Positions 47,204 to 55,873 of a stretch of 64,000 nt of DNA are shown here, one piece after another. The stretch is from Actinomadura rupiterrae (lineage in GTDB: Bacteria; Actinomycetota; Actinomycetes; Streptosporangiales; Streptosporangiaceae). The translations under genes were made by a program, and so were the position numbers. The stretch covers positions 310,001-374,000 of the forward strand of contig NZ_JAMZEA010000003.1 of the NCBI RefSeq assembly GCF_024172125.1, in the 5' to 3' direction. The first letter of the stretch is position 1; each line of letters begins with the position of its first letter. A model generated the notes under the pieces. It had not been told where the DNA came from. It ran no database searches and worked only from the letters and a program-made list of their open reading frames with translations.

Positions 47204-48366
47204 TGGTCGTCTCCCGCGGCTCCGAAGGCGAGGATGGAGGCGGTGAAGCCGTGCACGTGGTTGCGGCCGCCGACCGGGCCGATCTCCCCGGCGGCGAAGA
47301 AGCCGCCGACACCGGCCGCGCCGCCGAACGCCCGGTGCAGGACGCGCGCGTCGTGGTCGGAGTCGGGGAACATCGCCCGGCCGCGCCCGTTGCAGGAGAA
47401 CAGCAGCGCGCCCTCGACGGGCGCCAGGTCGAACCGGTCGAGCAGCTCGGCGAGGTCGTGCTCGGCCGCCGCCGCGTCCCGCACCTGGAACCGGACGGTC
47501 CGCCCGACGTCCACCACGTCCCCGATGGAGATCGCGCCGGTGTCGGTGTCCGCGCCGACCACGCCCCGGACGAGGAAGTCGCCCTGCTCGTGCCGGTCGG
47601 CGTACTCGTCCATCGCGACGCCGATCAGCAGGCCGCGCCCGGCGAGCTCCTGCTCGTCCGGTGTCAGGCCGAGCACGACCTCCTCCAGCTTGGACAGCGC
47701 GGGCGCGCCCGCCAGCTCGTAGAGGACGTTCTCGTCCGCCTTGGTGACGACCATGTCCGGGCCGATCGGGCGCGCGCCCTGGCTGACCACGGTCGCGGCG
47801 TGCACCTCACCGCCGAGGACGACCCCGACGGCGCCCTCGTCGAACTGCTCGCCGTTGACGAACACCCGCGTCATGCCGCGGCCCGGGCCGTCCGCGAGGC
47901 CGCCGACCAGCGGCAGGCCCGGCATCGCCTCGCCGGACCGCTCGACGAACGCGTCGATCGGGAAGCTGTAGGGGTCGGCGAGCAGCACGCCCACCACGTC
48001 GTCCTCGTTCGCCTCGGGCATGCCGACCACGACCAGCCGGTCCTCGGCCTTCAGCGTCTCCAGCCGGAACGGCGTCAGCCGCGCGTCCGGCAGCACCCCG
48101 GCCCAGGCGCTGACCGCGCCCTGGCCCTCGATGCCGCGGCCCGCGCCGATCACCCCGGCGGCCGAGCAGCCGAGGAAGACCCGCGCGCCGGCCGCCTCGT
48201 GCGCGCGCCGCGCCGCGGCCTCGATCGCGTCGGTGTCGCCGCCGGAGACGAAGACGCAGACCAGGTCGGGCGGCTCGGTCAGCTCGGCGCGGGCCTGCCG
48301 GACGGCCGTCTCCGCCGCCTCGGCCAGGTCGGGGCCGAACGCCAGCCCGTCACCGAATCGGGCCAT
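47200..48366 (-). CDS. FIST N/C-domain sensor protein
   Basis: A 388-residue soluble protein with the FIST N domain (LVCVFVSGGDTDAIEAAARRAHEAAGARVFLGCSAAGVIG) and FIST C domain (LIGVAMDEYADRHEQGDFLVRGVVG, then ALLFSCNGRGRAMFP and FFAAGEIGPVGGRNHVHGFTASILAF). FIST domains are thought to sense small ligands such as amino acids. Coupling with a ROK sugar kinase is unusual, and the partner signalling protein is not evident. ATG at 48366. Divergent from the MoxR-like gene. Confidence 0.85.
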   Translation of the reverse strand: MARFGDGLAFGPDLAEAAETAVRQARAELTEPPDLVCVFVSGGDTDAIEAAARRAHEAAGARVFLGCSAAGVIGAGRGIEGQGAVSAWAGVLPDARLTPFRLETLKAEDRLVVVGMPEANEDDVVGVLLADPYSFPIDAFVERSGEAMPGLPLVGGLADGPGRGMTRVFVNGEQFDEGAVGVVLGGEVHAATVVSQGARPIGPDMVVTKADENVLYELAGAPALSKLEEVVLGLTPDEQELAGRGLLIGVAMDEYADRHEQGDFLVRGVVGADTDTGAISIGDVVDVGRTVRFQVRDAAAAEHDLAELLDRFDLAPVEGALLFSCNGRGRAMFPDSDHDARVLHRAFGGAAGVGGFFAAGEIGPVGGRNHVHGFTASILAFGAAGDDQ

Positions 48367-48530
48367 CGGTGCCCCCCATTCTCCGTACGGTCACACCCCC
48401 AGTCTCCCCGCTGGACCGGGCACGACGCGAACGCCGGGCCGGACGCGGCGCCCCGGAACCGGCCGCGGCGGTCCGAACGGCCGCCCGCAAGGGGGTTCCG
48501 GACGGCCGGACGCGACGTAGGGTCGGTCGC

Positions 48531-49919
48531 GTGCGTGCATCCACACCTCGCGAGAGCACACTGGGCGAGCTGCGCACCAGCGGCCACCAGTTCGAGACCG
48601 TGAAGGAAGAAATCCACCGGAACCTGCTGACCCGGCTGAGATCGGGGCAGCCCAGGTTCCCCGGCATCGTGGGTTTCGACGACACCGTCCTCCCCCACCT
48701 GGAGCGCGCCCTGCTGGCCGGGCACGACCTGGTCCTGCTGGGCGAGCGCGGCCAGGGCAAGACCCGGCTGATCCGCACGATCGCCGGGCTGCTGGACGAG
48801 TGGACCCCCGTCGTCGAGGGCTGCGAGATCAACGACCACCCGTACGCGCCGGTGTGCGTGCGGTGCCGCCGGCTCGCGGACGAGCTGGGCGACTCCCTCC
48901 CCGTCGCCTGGAGGCACCGGGACGAGCGGTACGGCGAGAAGCTCGCCACGCCCGACACGTCCGTGGGCGACCTGATCGGCGACGTCGACCCGGTGAAGGT
49001 CGCCGAGGGCCGCACGCTGGGCGACCCGGAGACCGTCCACTACGGGCTCGTCCCGCGGACGAACCGGGGCGTGTTCGCCGTGAACGAGCTGCCCGACCTC
49101 GCCGAGCGCATCCAGGTGTCGCTGCTGAACGTGCTGGAGGAGCGGGACGTGCAGATCCGCGGCTACGCGCTGCGGCTGCCGCTGGACGTGCTGCTCGTCG
49201 CGTCCGCCAACCCCGAGGACTACACCAACCGCGGCCGCATCATCACGCCGCTGAAGGACCGGTTCGGCGCGGAGATCCGCACCCACTACCCGGTCGAGCT
49301 GTCCGACGAGCTGGACCTGGTCCGCCAGGAGGCCGAGATCGGCGCGGACGTCGAGGTGCCCGAGCACCTGCTGGAGGTCGTCGCGCGGTTCACCCGGCTC
49401 GTCCGGGAGTCCACGGCGGTGGACGCCCGGTCCGGCGTGTCCGCGCGGTTCGCGCTCGCCGGCACCGAGACGGTCGCGGCCGGGGCGGTCCGCCGCGCGG
49501 CGCTCGCCGGGGAGGACCGTCCGGTCGCGCGCGTCTGCGACCTGCCCGCCGTCGTCCCGACCCTGATGGGGAAGGTCGAGTTCGAGGTCAGCGAGGAGGG
49601 CCGCGAGCAGGAGGTGCTGGAGCACCTGCTGCGCCGCGCGGTCGCCGAGACCTACCGGCGCACGCTCGGCGGGGCCGACCTGTCCGGGCTGCTGGCCAAG
49701 TTCGACGGGGGGCAGACCGTCGAGTCGGGCGAGCTGGTCCCCGCGGCGGAGCTGCTGCGCCGCACCGGCCCGGTGCCGGGGCTGGCCCGGATCGTCGAGC
49801 GGCTCGGCATGTCCGGGGAGTCCCCCGGCCAGGCCGCGGCGGCCTTGGAGTTCGCGTTGGAGGGGCTGTTCCTCACCCGGCGCCTGTCGAAGGACGACAC
49901 CGGCACCTATTCCCTGTGA
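48531..49919 (+). CDS. MoxR/magnesium-chelatase-like AAA+ ATPase
   Basis: A 462-residue AAA+ protein. Walker A is LLGERGQGKTRLI. Before the Walker B region there is a Cys-rich insert CEINDHPYAPVCVRC that could bind zinc. Next come GVFAVNELPDLAERIQVSLLNVLEERDVQIRGY and the sensor 1 segment VLLVASANPEDYTNRG. Such ATPases work with vWA-domain proteins in chaperone or metal-insertion complexes, and the next gene encodes exactly such a partner 15 bases downstream. GTG 48531 has AGGGTCGG upstream. The client is unknown. Confidence 0.85.
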   Translation: MRASTPRESTLGELRTSGHQFETVKEEIHRNLLTRLRSGQPRFPGIVGFDDTVLPHLERALLAGHDLVLLGERGQGKTRLIRTIAGLLDEWTPVVEGCEINDHPYAPVCVRCRRLADELGDSLPVAWRHRDERYGEKLATPDTSVGDLIGDVDPVKVAEGRTLGDPETVHYGLVPRTNRGVFAVNELPDLAERIQVSLLNVLEERDVQIRGYALRLPLDVLLVASANPEDYTNRGRIITPLKDRFGAEIRTHYPVELSDELDLVRQEAEIGADVEVPEHLLEVVARFTRLVRESTAVDARSGVSARFALAGTETVAAGAVRRAALAGEDRPVARVCDLPAVVPTLMGKVEFEVSEEGREQEVLEHLLRRAVAETYRRTLGGADLSGLLAKFDGGQTVESGELVPAAELLRRTGPVPGLARIVERLGMSGESPGQAAAALEFALEGLFLTRRLSKDDTGTYSL

Positions 49920-49934
49920 CCCGTTGAGGTTGGA

Positions 49935-52025
49935 ATGAGCCGTTACCGGTATGGGGCCTACCACGAGGGGCCCGACCCGCTCGCCGCGCCGTACGACGTC
50001 CGGGAGGCCCTGGACGCCCTCGGCGACTCGGTCCTGGAGGGCACCCGTCCGGGCGACGCGCTGCGCGAGCTGCTGCGCCGGGGCCTGCCGAACGACGCGC
50101 GGAACCGGCGCGGGCTGGACGAGCTGCTCCGCGAGGTCCGCGAGCGGCGGCGCGAGCTGCGCCGCCGCGGCCGGATGGACGGCACGCTGGAGCAGGTCCG
50201 CGCGCTGCTCGACACCGCGATCGGGCAGGAGCGGGCCGAGCTGTTCCCCGACCCGTCCGACGACGCGCGCCTGCGCGAGGCCGAGCTGGACGCGCTGCCG
50301 GACGACACCGCGCAGGCCGTCCGGCGGCTGTCGGACTACCAGTGGCGCTCGGACGCCGCGCGCCAGACGTACGAGAAGCTGAAGGACCTGCTGCGCAGCG
50401 AGGTCCTCGACTCGCAGTTCGAGGGCATGCGGCAGGCCCTTTCGCAGCAGGACCCGGCCGCCATGGAGCGCGTCCGCGACATGATGGCCGCGCTGAACGA
50501 CATGCTCGACAAGGACGCGCGCGGCGAGCACACCCAGGAGGACTTCGACCGGTTCATGCAGGAGTACGGCGAGTTCTTCCCGGAGAACCCCGCCGACCTG
50601 GACGAGCTGGTCGACTCGCTCGCCCGCCGCGCCGCCGCGATGGACCGGCTCATGGCGTCCCTCACCCCCGAGCAGCGCGCCGAGCTGGCCGGGCTCATGG
50701 ACCAGGTCATGCAGGACGCCGGCCTGTCGATGGAGATGACCCGGCTCACCGAGTCGCTGCGCGCGCGCCGTCCCGAGCTGGGCTGGGGCACGCCCGAGCA
50801 GATGACCGGGGACGACCCGCTCGGCATGAGCGACGCGACCGGCGCGCTCGCCGAGCTGGCCGACCTCGCCGAGCTGGAGACCGCGCTCGGGCAGGACTAC
50901 CCCGGCGCGCGGATGGACGACATCGACGAGGAGGCCGTCCGGCGCGCGCTCGGCCGCTCCGCCGTGGACGACCTGGCCGCGCTGCGGCGGCTGGAGGCCG
51001 AGCTCGAACGGCAGGGCTACCTGCGGCGCAACCGCGGCGAGCTGGAACTGACGCCCAAGGCCGTCCGGCGGCTGGGCGAGACCGCGCTGCGCCGGGTGTT
51101 CTCCAAGCTCACCGCGGGCCGCGCGGGCGACCACGACCAGCGCGACGCGGGCCAGGCGGGCGAGCTGACCGGCTCCACGCGCGAGTGGCGCTTCGGCGAC
51201 GAGCAGCCGCTCGACGTCGTCCGGACGGTCTCCAACGCCGTCCAACGTTCCGCCATGACCCCCGCCGCACCCGCCGAACCGCAGCCGACCGACGCGTCCA
51301 CGCTGAGGTCCGTCGACACGCCCGCGGCGAGGCCGGGCGGCGCGTCCGGGCTGGAGCGGGGCGGCGCGGCCGCGGTGAGGCGCGGGGGCGCGCGCGGGGT
51401 GAAGCTCAGCGTGGACGACTTCGAGGTCAAGGAGACCGAGCGGCGCAGCGCCGCCGCCGTGTGCCTGCTGGTCGACCTGTCCTACTCGATGGTGCTGCGC
51501 GGCACGTGGGCGGCCGCCAAGCAGACCACGCTGGCCCTGCACACGCTGGTGACCAGCAAGTTCCCGCAGGACGCCATCCAGATCATCGGGTTCTCCAACT
51601 ACGCCCGGGTGCTGCACCCGACCGAGATGGCGGGCCTGGACTGGGACATGGTCCAGGGCACCAACCTGCACCACGCGCTGATGATCGCCGGACGGCACCT
51701 GGACCGGCACCCGGACTTCGAGCCGGTCGTCCTGGTGGTGACCGACGGCGAGCCGACCGCGCACCTGCGCCCGGACGGCCGGTCCTGGTTCGACTACCCG
51801 CCGTCCGCCGACACGCTCGTGCTCACCACCGCCGAGGTGGACAAGATGACCCGGCGCGGCGCGGCGCTGAACTTCTTCATGCTCGCCGACGACCGCCGCC
51901 TGGTCGCCTTCGTGGACGAGGTCGCGCGCCGCAACGGCGGCCGGGTCTTCGCACCGGACGCCGACCGGCTCGGCGAGTACGTCGTCAGCGACTACCTTCG
52001 CGTCCGCCGAGGCGGCCGCCGCTGA
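49935..52025 (+). CDS. vWA-domain protein, partner of the MoxR-like ATPase
   Basis: A 696-residue protein. A long, highly charged helical region (residues 1-440; many Arg/Glu/Asp/Leu) leads to a C-terminal von Willebrand A domain. That domain has an intact metal site: DLSYS in VCLLVDLSYSMVLRG, a Thr in QGTNLHHALMIAG and the Asp in VVTDGEPTAH. This is the architecture of MoxR-associated vWA proteins and of magnesium-chelatase BchD/ChlD-like subunits. ATG 49935 follows the ATPase stop by 15 bases, with GAGG upstream. They probably form one complex. Confidence 0.87.
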   Translation: MSRYRYGAYHEGPDPLAAPYDVREALDALGDSVLEGTRPGDALRELLRRGLPNDARNRRGLDELLREVRERRRELRRRGRMDGTLEQVRALLDTAIGQERAELFPDPSDDARLREAELDALPDDTAQAVRRLSDYQWRSDAARQTYEKLKDLLRSEVLDSQFEGMRQALSQQDPAAMERVRDMMAALNDMLDKDARGEHTQEDFDRFMQEYGEFFPENPADLDELVDSLARRAAAMDRLMASLTPEQRAELAGLMDQVMQDAGLSMEMTRLTESLRARRPELGWGTPEQMTGDDPLGMSDATGALAELADLAELETALGQDYPGARMDDIDEEAVRRALGRSAVDDLAALRRLEAELERQGYLRRNRGELELTPKAVRRLGETALRRVFSKLTAGRAGDHDQRDAGQAGELTGSTREWRFGDEQPLDVVRTVSNAVQRSAMTPAAPAEPQPTDASTLRSVDTPAARPGGASGLERGGAAAVRRGGARGVKLSVDDFEVKETERRSAAAVCLLVDLSYSMVLRGTWAAAKQTTLALHTLVTSKFPQDAIQIIGFSNYARVLHPTEMAGLDWDMVQGTNLHHALMIAGRHLDRHPDFEPVVLVVTDGEPTAHLRPDGRSWFDYPPSADTLVLTTAEVDKMTRRGAALNFFMLADDRRLVAFVDEVARRNGGRVFAPDADRLGEYVVSDYLRVRRGGRR

Positions 52026-52232
52026 GCGCCCACCTCTGGCCAACCGAGCGCGGGCGGGCGGGCGGGCCCGGGATCAAGGAAGCGGTGGGATCAGGCGGAC
52101 ACCGGGGTCAGGTGTGATCTGGAGGCACCTAACCGCCCCTTTGCCGACAATCTCGATTAGTGCCCGACCGCACCGGGGAAGCCACTACGCGGAGTGAATA
52201 TTCCCGCACCAGAAGTGCCTTCGGGGGTTTCT

Positions 52233-52514
52233 GTGACGACACATCGACGGCTGCCCGCGAGCGCCGCGGCCAGGGGCTCCGCCGCCGCGCTCGCCACCGG
52301 GTTCGCGGTGGCGGCCGTGCTCGCGCTCGGCTCCGGTCCGGCTCTGGCGGACCACGAGCCCGGCCACCACGTCCACTCCTCCGGACACCACCCCTGCCCG
52401 CCCGCACCCCCGAGGGACAAGGGCCTGGGAGGCGGTGCGGTCCATGGCGGGGCCGCGGCGAAGCCCGCGAAGTGCCCGCCGCCGGTACTGGACGACCCGC
52501 CCGGCAAGAAGTGA
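52233..52514 (+). CDS. Small exported His/Pro-rich protein
   Basis: 93 residues from GTG 52233 (GGGGG about 6 bases upstream; GTG 52194 is an alternative). The signal peptide is clear (RRLPASAAARG, a hydrophobic core, then cleavage after GPALA). The mature part of about 55 residues begins DHEPGHHVHSSGHHPCPPAPP and ends AAKPAKCPPPVLDDPPGKK: six His in its first 14 residues and two Cys 33 residues apart. That composition suggests metal binding or a disulphide, but no family is recognised. It stands alone with its own strong terminator. Confidence 0.6.
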   Translation: MTTHRRLPASAAARGSAAALATGFAVAAVLALGSGPALADHEPGHHVHSSGHHPCPPAPPRDKGLGGGAVHGGAAAKPAKCPPPVLDDPPGKK

Positions 52515-52596
52515 CCCGGCCCGCGCGAGGCCGGGGTCCCACGGACTAATCGGGGATGCCCCATTCGGCCGGTCGACGCCGCCCGCGGACCGGCCG

Positions 52597-52632
52597 GGAA
52601 GCCGCCCGGCGCCCGCGCGCCGGGCGGCTTCC
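52597..52632 (+). terminator. Very strong hairpin terminator after the His-rich gene
   Basis: A 16-bp perfect stem GGAAGCCGCCCGGCGC (52597-52612) and GCGCCGGGCGGCTTCC (52617-52632) with a 4-base loop, 82 bases past the stop codon. Confidence 0.85.
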
Positions 52633-52679
52633 GCAGCTCTTCCGCCGTTCCGGGGAACCCCGCAGGCTAGGGTCGTGGC

Positions 52680-53177
52680 ATGTCGAGTTCCGATCGCCTG
52701 CTGCTGATCCTGCACATCGGGTTTGCGATCTTCACCCTGGGACCGCTGACCGCCGCCACGATGTCCACCCCGCGCTACATCCGCAAGCGGGACGTGACGA
52801 TCCTGCGGTACCTGAACCGGACGACGGCGATCTACGCGTTCGGCGCGCTGGGCGTGTTCCTGTTCGGGCTGTTCCTGGCCAAGGGCGACTTCGCCAAGTT
52901 CTGGCTCTCGGCGTCCATGACGCTGTTCGTCGTCGGGCTGGTGCTGCTGTTCATCGTCGAGCGCGACCAGCGCAAGGCCCTCAAGCTGCTGGAGGCCGCC
53001 GCCGCGCCCGCACCGGAACCGGCCGAGGCGGCAGAGGACGGCGAGAAGGACGAGCCGGCGGCCGAGTCCGGCGCGTCCGGCGACATCGCGGCCGTGGAGC
53101 GCGGGCGGATCGCCGCCTTCTCCGGCGTGATCGCGCTGATCTGGATCGTCATCCTGGTCATGATGGTCTGGCACTGA
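52680..53177 (+). CDS. Small multi-pass membrane protein (DUF2269-like)
   Basis: A 165-residue protein with about four hydrophobic segments: LLLILHIGFAIFTLGPLTAAT, TAIYAFGALGVFLFGLFL, LSASMTLFVVGLVLLFIVE and IAAFSGVIALIWIVILVMMV. An acidic, Ala/Glu-rich cytoplasmic stretch (about residues 107-140) lies before the last helix. The His in the first helix followed by TMSTPRYIRK recalls DUF2269-type membrane proteins; the assignment is tentative. An 18-bp duplication spans its stop codon. Confidence 0.65.
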   Translation: MSSSDRLLLILHIGFAIFTLGPLTAATMSTPRYIRKRDVTILRYLNRTTAIYAFGALGVFLFGLFLAKGDFAKFWLSASMTLFVVGLVLLFIVERDQRKALKLLEAAAAPAPEPAEAAEDGEKDEPAAESGASGDIAAVERGRIAAFSGVIALIWIVILVMMVWH

Positions 53178-53202
53178 CCACCAGTCTGGCACTGACCACC
53201 AG
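53167..53202. repeat. 18-bp perfect tandem duplication across a stop codon
   Basis: TCTGGCACTGACCACCAG occurs at 53167-53184 and again at 53185-53202. The first copy contains the last codons and TGA of the membrane protein gene; the second copy is non-coding and carries a second in-frame TGG CAC TGA. Confidence 0.95.
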
Positions 53203-53217
53203 GGGCGTCCGCGCCGC

Positions 53218-54318
53218 TCAGGCGGTGCGGGCCTTCAGCCAGGACAGCAGCGCCGGGTAGACGGTCGGGTCGACCATCAGGCCCATACCGTGCATGGCGC
53301 CCGGGACGGTCCGGACCGTGGCCGGCACGCCCGCCACGCGCAGCGCGCCCGCCAGGGCGGTGCTGTGCGTCACCGGGACGAAGTCGCGGCTGCTGTGGAA
53401 GAGCAGCATCGGAGCGTCGCCGCGCGAGACGTGCGCGGCGGCGTTCGCGTCGTCCAGCCGGTCCCAGCAGCCGGGGACGGGCCCGGCCGGGACGCAGCCG
53501 ACCAGCTTGGCGACCGCGCCGCGCAGCTTGCGCTGGGCCGCCGTCGCGTCGGGGTTCCCGCCGTCCTGGTAGGCCAGGTAGGGCGTGTTCACCGGAGACA
53601 GCGCGACCACGCCGCGGACCCGCTCGGCGCCCTCGCCCAGCGTCCCGACCTGGGTGGCGAGCAGCCCCCCGGCGGACGACCCGACGACGGCGATCCGCTT
53701 CGGGTCGAGGTTGACGGACTTGGCGTGCTTGCGGACGTACTCCAGCGCGGCGACCGAGTCGTCCCGCTGGGCGGGCCAGCGCGCGGTGGTCGCGAGCCGG
53801 TAGTTCGGCGCGATCACGGTGAAGCCCTGCGCGGTCAGGCGGCGCGCGAAGTACTTCCAGCCGCTCTTGTCGCCCTCCAGCCAGTAGCCGCCGTGCAGCA
53901 GCAGGACGCCGGGGCGCGGCTTGGCCTTCTTGTCCTTGGGGTTCGCGGGCTGCCAGTAGACGTCCACGCGCTGCCGTGCGTCCTTGCCGTAGGCGAAGGT
54001 GTGCGTCTTGGGCAGCTTGGGCGTGACCATGACTGCCTTGCCGGTCACGTTCGCGCTCGGGTCGGCGTCCGGTGTCGTGGACGGCGTCGTCGGCCCGGAC
54101 GGCCCGGTCGAGGGCGCGCCCGTCGGCGACCCGGACGGCGTGCCCGTGGCGGACTGGGTGCCGTCCGGCCGGGTCGGGGACGGCAGCGTCGGCGGGGACG
54201 CGGGCCCGACGGTGGAGCCGGGCGTCGGCAGCGGGGCCGCGCCCGCGCTGCCCGGAACCGATGCGGCGGACACGCACACCGCGGCGAACGCCGCACCGCC
54301 GACCAGAACTCTGCGCAC
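53218..54318 (-). CDS. Exported alpha/beta-hydrolase (esterase/lipase-like)
   Basis: A 366-residue protein from GTG 54318, with AAAGGGG 5 bases upstream. A signal peptide (about residues 1-28) and a Pro/Ser/Thr-rich linker (about 30-95) precede the hydrolase domain. The oxyanion loop is LLLHGGYWLEG, the nucleophile elbow is VVGSSAGGLLA, the acid Asp is in LFHSSRDFVPV and the His is in GAMHGMGL. This is the hormone-sensitive-lipase/BD-FAE type. It probably hydrolyses a short-chain or carbohydrate ester outside the membrane; the substrate is unknown. Confidence 0.82.
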   Translation of the reverse strand: MRRVLVGGAAFAAVCVSAASVPGSAGAAPLPTPGSTVGPASPPTLPSPTRPDGTQSATGTPSGSPTGAPSTGPSGPTTPSTTPDADPSANVTGKAVMVTPKLPKTHTFAYGKDARQRVDVYWQPANPKDKKAKPRPGVLLLHGGYWLEGDKSGWKYFARRLTAQGFTVIAPNYRLATTARWPAQRDDSVAALEYVRKHAKSVNLDPKRIAVVGSSAGGLLATQVGTLGEGAERVRGVVALSPVNTPYLAYQDGGNPDATAAQRKLRGAVAKLVGCVPAGPVPGCWDRLDDANAAAHVSRGDAPMLLFHSSRDFVPVTHSTALAGALRVAGVPATVRTVPGAMHGMGLMVDPTVYPALLSWLKARTA

Positions 54319-54460
54319 TCCAACCCCTTTCGGACACCCGCTTCCGGGCGATCCCGGGCACATCATACGACTTTGATCATCATCGCAGGCGTCCCCCGCG
54401 CCGCCCGCCCACCGAACCGCTCCCCTACCTGCCCGAACGCCCCAGGGGAGCGCTGCGCGC

Positions 54461-54500
54461 GGAGGACCCGGCCCGGTGCGTCCGGCCGGCCGGGTCCTCC
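54461..54500 (-). terminator. Terminator hairpin downstream of metB
   Basis: GGAGGACCCGGCC (54461-54473) and GGCCGGGTCCTCC (54488-54500) form a perfect 13-bp stem with a 14-base loop, 13 bases past the metB stop on the minus strand. Confidence 0.8.
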
Positions 54501-54513
54501 TGGCTCCTGCGGG

Positions 54514-55680
54514 TCAGGAGAGGGCGTGCTCCAGGTCGGCGATCAGGTCGGCGACGTCCTCGATGCCGACGGAGAGGCGGACGAGGTCGGCCGGGACCTC
54601 CAGCGGGGAGCCGGCGGCGGAGGCGTGCGTCATGCGGCCGGGGTGCTCGATCAGCGACTCGACGCCGCCGAGCGACTCGCCGAGCGTGAACAGGGTCGTC
54701 CGCTCGCAGATCCGGACGGCGTCCTCGGCGGACCAGGCGCGGAAGGAGATCATCCCGCCGAACCGCTTCATCTGCTTGACCGCGACGTCGTGGCCGGGGT
54801 GGTCCGGCAGACCCGGGTAGAGCACCTGCTTGACCGAGCGGTGCGCGACGAGCATCTCGACGATCTTCTCGGCGTTGTCGCAGTGCCGGTCCATCCGGAC
54901 GCCGAGGGTCTTGATCCCGCGCAGCGTCAGCCAGGAGTCGAACGGCCCGGCGACCGCGCCCATGGCGTTCTGGTGGAAGGCCAGCCGGTCGCCCAGCTCG
55001 GCGTCCTGGACGGCCAGGGCGCCGCCGACGACGTCGGAGTGCCCGCCGACGTACTTGGTGGTCGAGTGGACGACGATGTCGGCGCCGAGCGCCAGCGGCT
55101 GCTGGAGGTAGGGCGAGGCGAAGGTGTTGTCGACCACCAGCAGCGCGCCGCCCTCGTGCGCGATCGCGGCGAGCGCGGCGATGTCGGACACGCCGAGCAG
55201 GGGGTTGGTCGGGGTCTCCACCCAGACGATCTTGGTGTCCGGGCGCATCGCGGCCCGCACGGCCGACAGGTCGCCCAGCGGGACGGGGTCGTAGGAGACG
55301 CCCCAGGGCTCGGCGACCCTGGCGAACAAGCGATAGGTGCCGCCGTAGGCGTCATTCGGGATGACCACGTGGTCACCGGGGCGCAGCAGGGTGCGCAGGA
55401 TCGCGTCCTCGGCGGCGAGCCCGGACGCGAACGCCAGCCCCCGCGTGCCGCCCTCGATCGCGGCGAAGCACTCCTCCAGCGCCGTGCGGGTGGGGTTCGC
55501 GGAGCGTGAGTACTCGTAGCCCCCGCGGAGCCCTCCGATGCCGTCCTGCTTGTAGGTGGAGACCTGGTAGATCGGCGGGACGACGGCGCCGGTGGTCGGA
55601 TCCGGCTCCTGCCCGGCGTGGATCGCCAGCGTCTCGAACCCCTGCTGAGGGACGTTGCCCTGCGGAACCTCGTTGTCCAT
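54514..55680 (-). CDS. metB: Cystathionine gamma-synthase
   Basis: A 388-residue PLP enzyme of the Cys/Met metabolism family. Motifs: YEYSRSANPTRTALEECFAAIEGG, VVDNTFASPYLQQPLALGADIVVHSTTKYVGGHSD (PLP-binding Lys in STTKY) and the C-terminal TLGESLGGVESLIEHPG. It joins an activated homoserine with cysteine to give cystathionine; gamma-lyase activity is a common alternative in this family. ATG 55680 is the natural family start. It is divergent from the MMPL gene, and cbs lies beyond that gene, so both transsulfuration steps are within 5 kb. Confidence 0.87.
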   Translation of the reverse strand: MDNEVPQGNVPQQGFETLAIHAGQEPDPTTGAVVPPIYQVSTYKQDGIGGLRGGYEYSRSANPTRTALEECFAAIEGGTRGLAFASGLAAEDAILRTLLRPGDHVVIPNDAYGGTYRLFARVAEPWGVSYDPVPLGDLSAVRAAMRPDTKIVWVETPTNPLLGVSDIAALAAIAHEGGALLVVDNTFASPYLQQPLALGADIVVHSTTKYVGGHSDVVGGALAVQDAELGDRLAFHQNAMGAVAGPFDSWLTLRGIKTLGVRMDRHCDNAEKIVEMLVAHRSVKQVLYPGLPDHPGHDVAVKQMKRFGGMISFRAWSAEDAVRICERTTLFTLGESLGGVESLIEHPGRMTHASAAGSPLEVPADLVRLSVGIEDVADLIADLEHALS

Positions 55681-55719
55681 AGGCACGAGGTTATCCACCC
55701 GCGAACCCTCCCAGAGGAT

Positions 55720-55746
55720 GAGGCCATCCCCCCCAGGTATGGCCTC
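55720..55746 (-). promoter_or_regulatory. Inverted repeat in the metB leader
   Basis: GAGGCCAT (55720-55727) and ATGGCCTC (55739-55746) are perfect 8-bp arms with an 11-base loop, 40-66 bases upstream of the metB start. It could be an operator or an RNA hairpin. It does not resemble a SAM riboswitch. Confidence 0.35.
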
Positions 55747-55873
55747 CCATTTCGACACACCGGGTGACCAAATCCGGGCGGGGGATCTCTACTGTTTGAG
55801 AGGTAATCGCGACGCTTGACCTCACCGCGTCTCCAGACCTCACCACTCACCGCCCTACCTGAAGGACGCTTGC

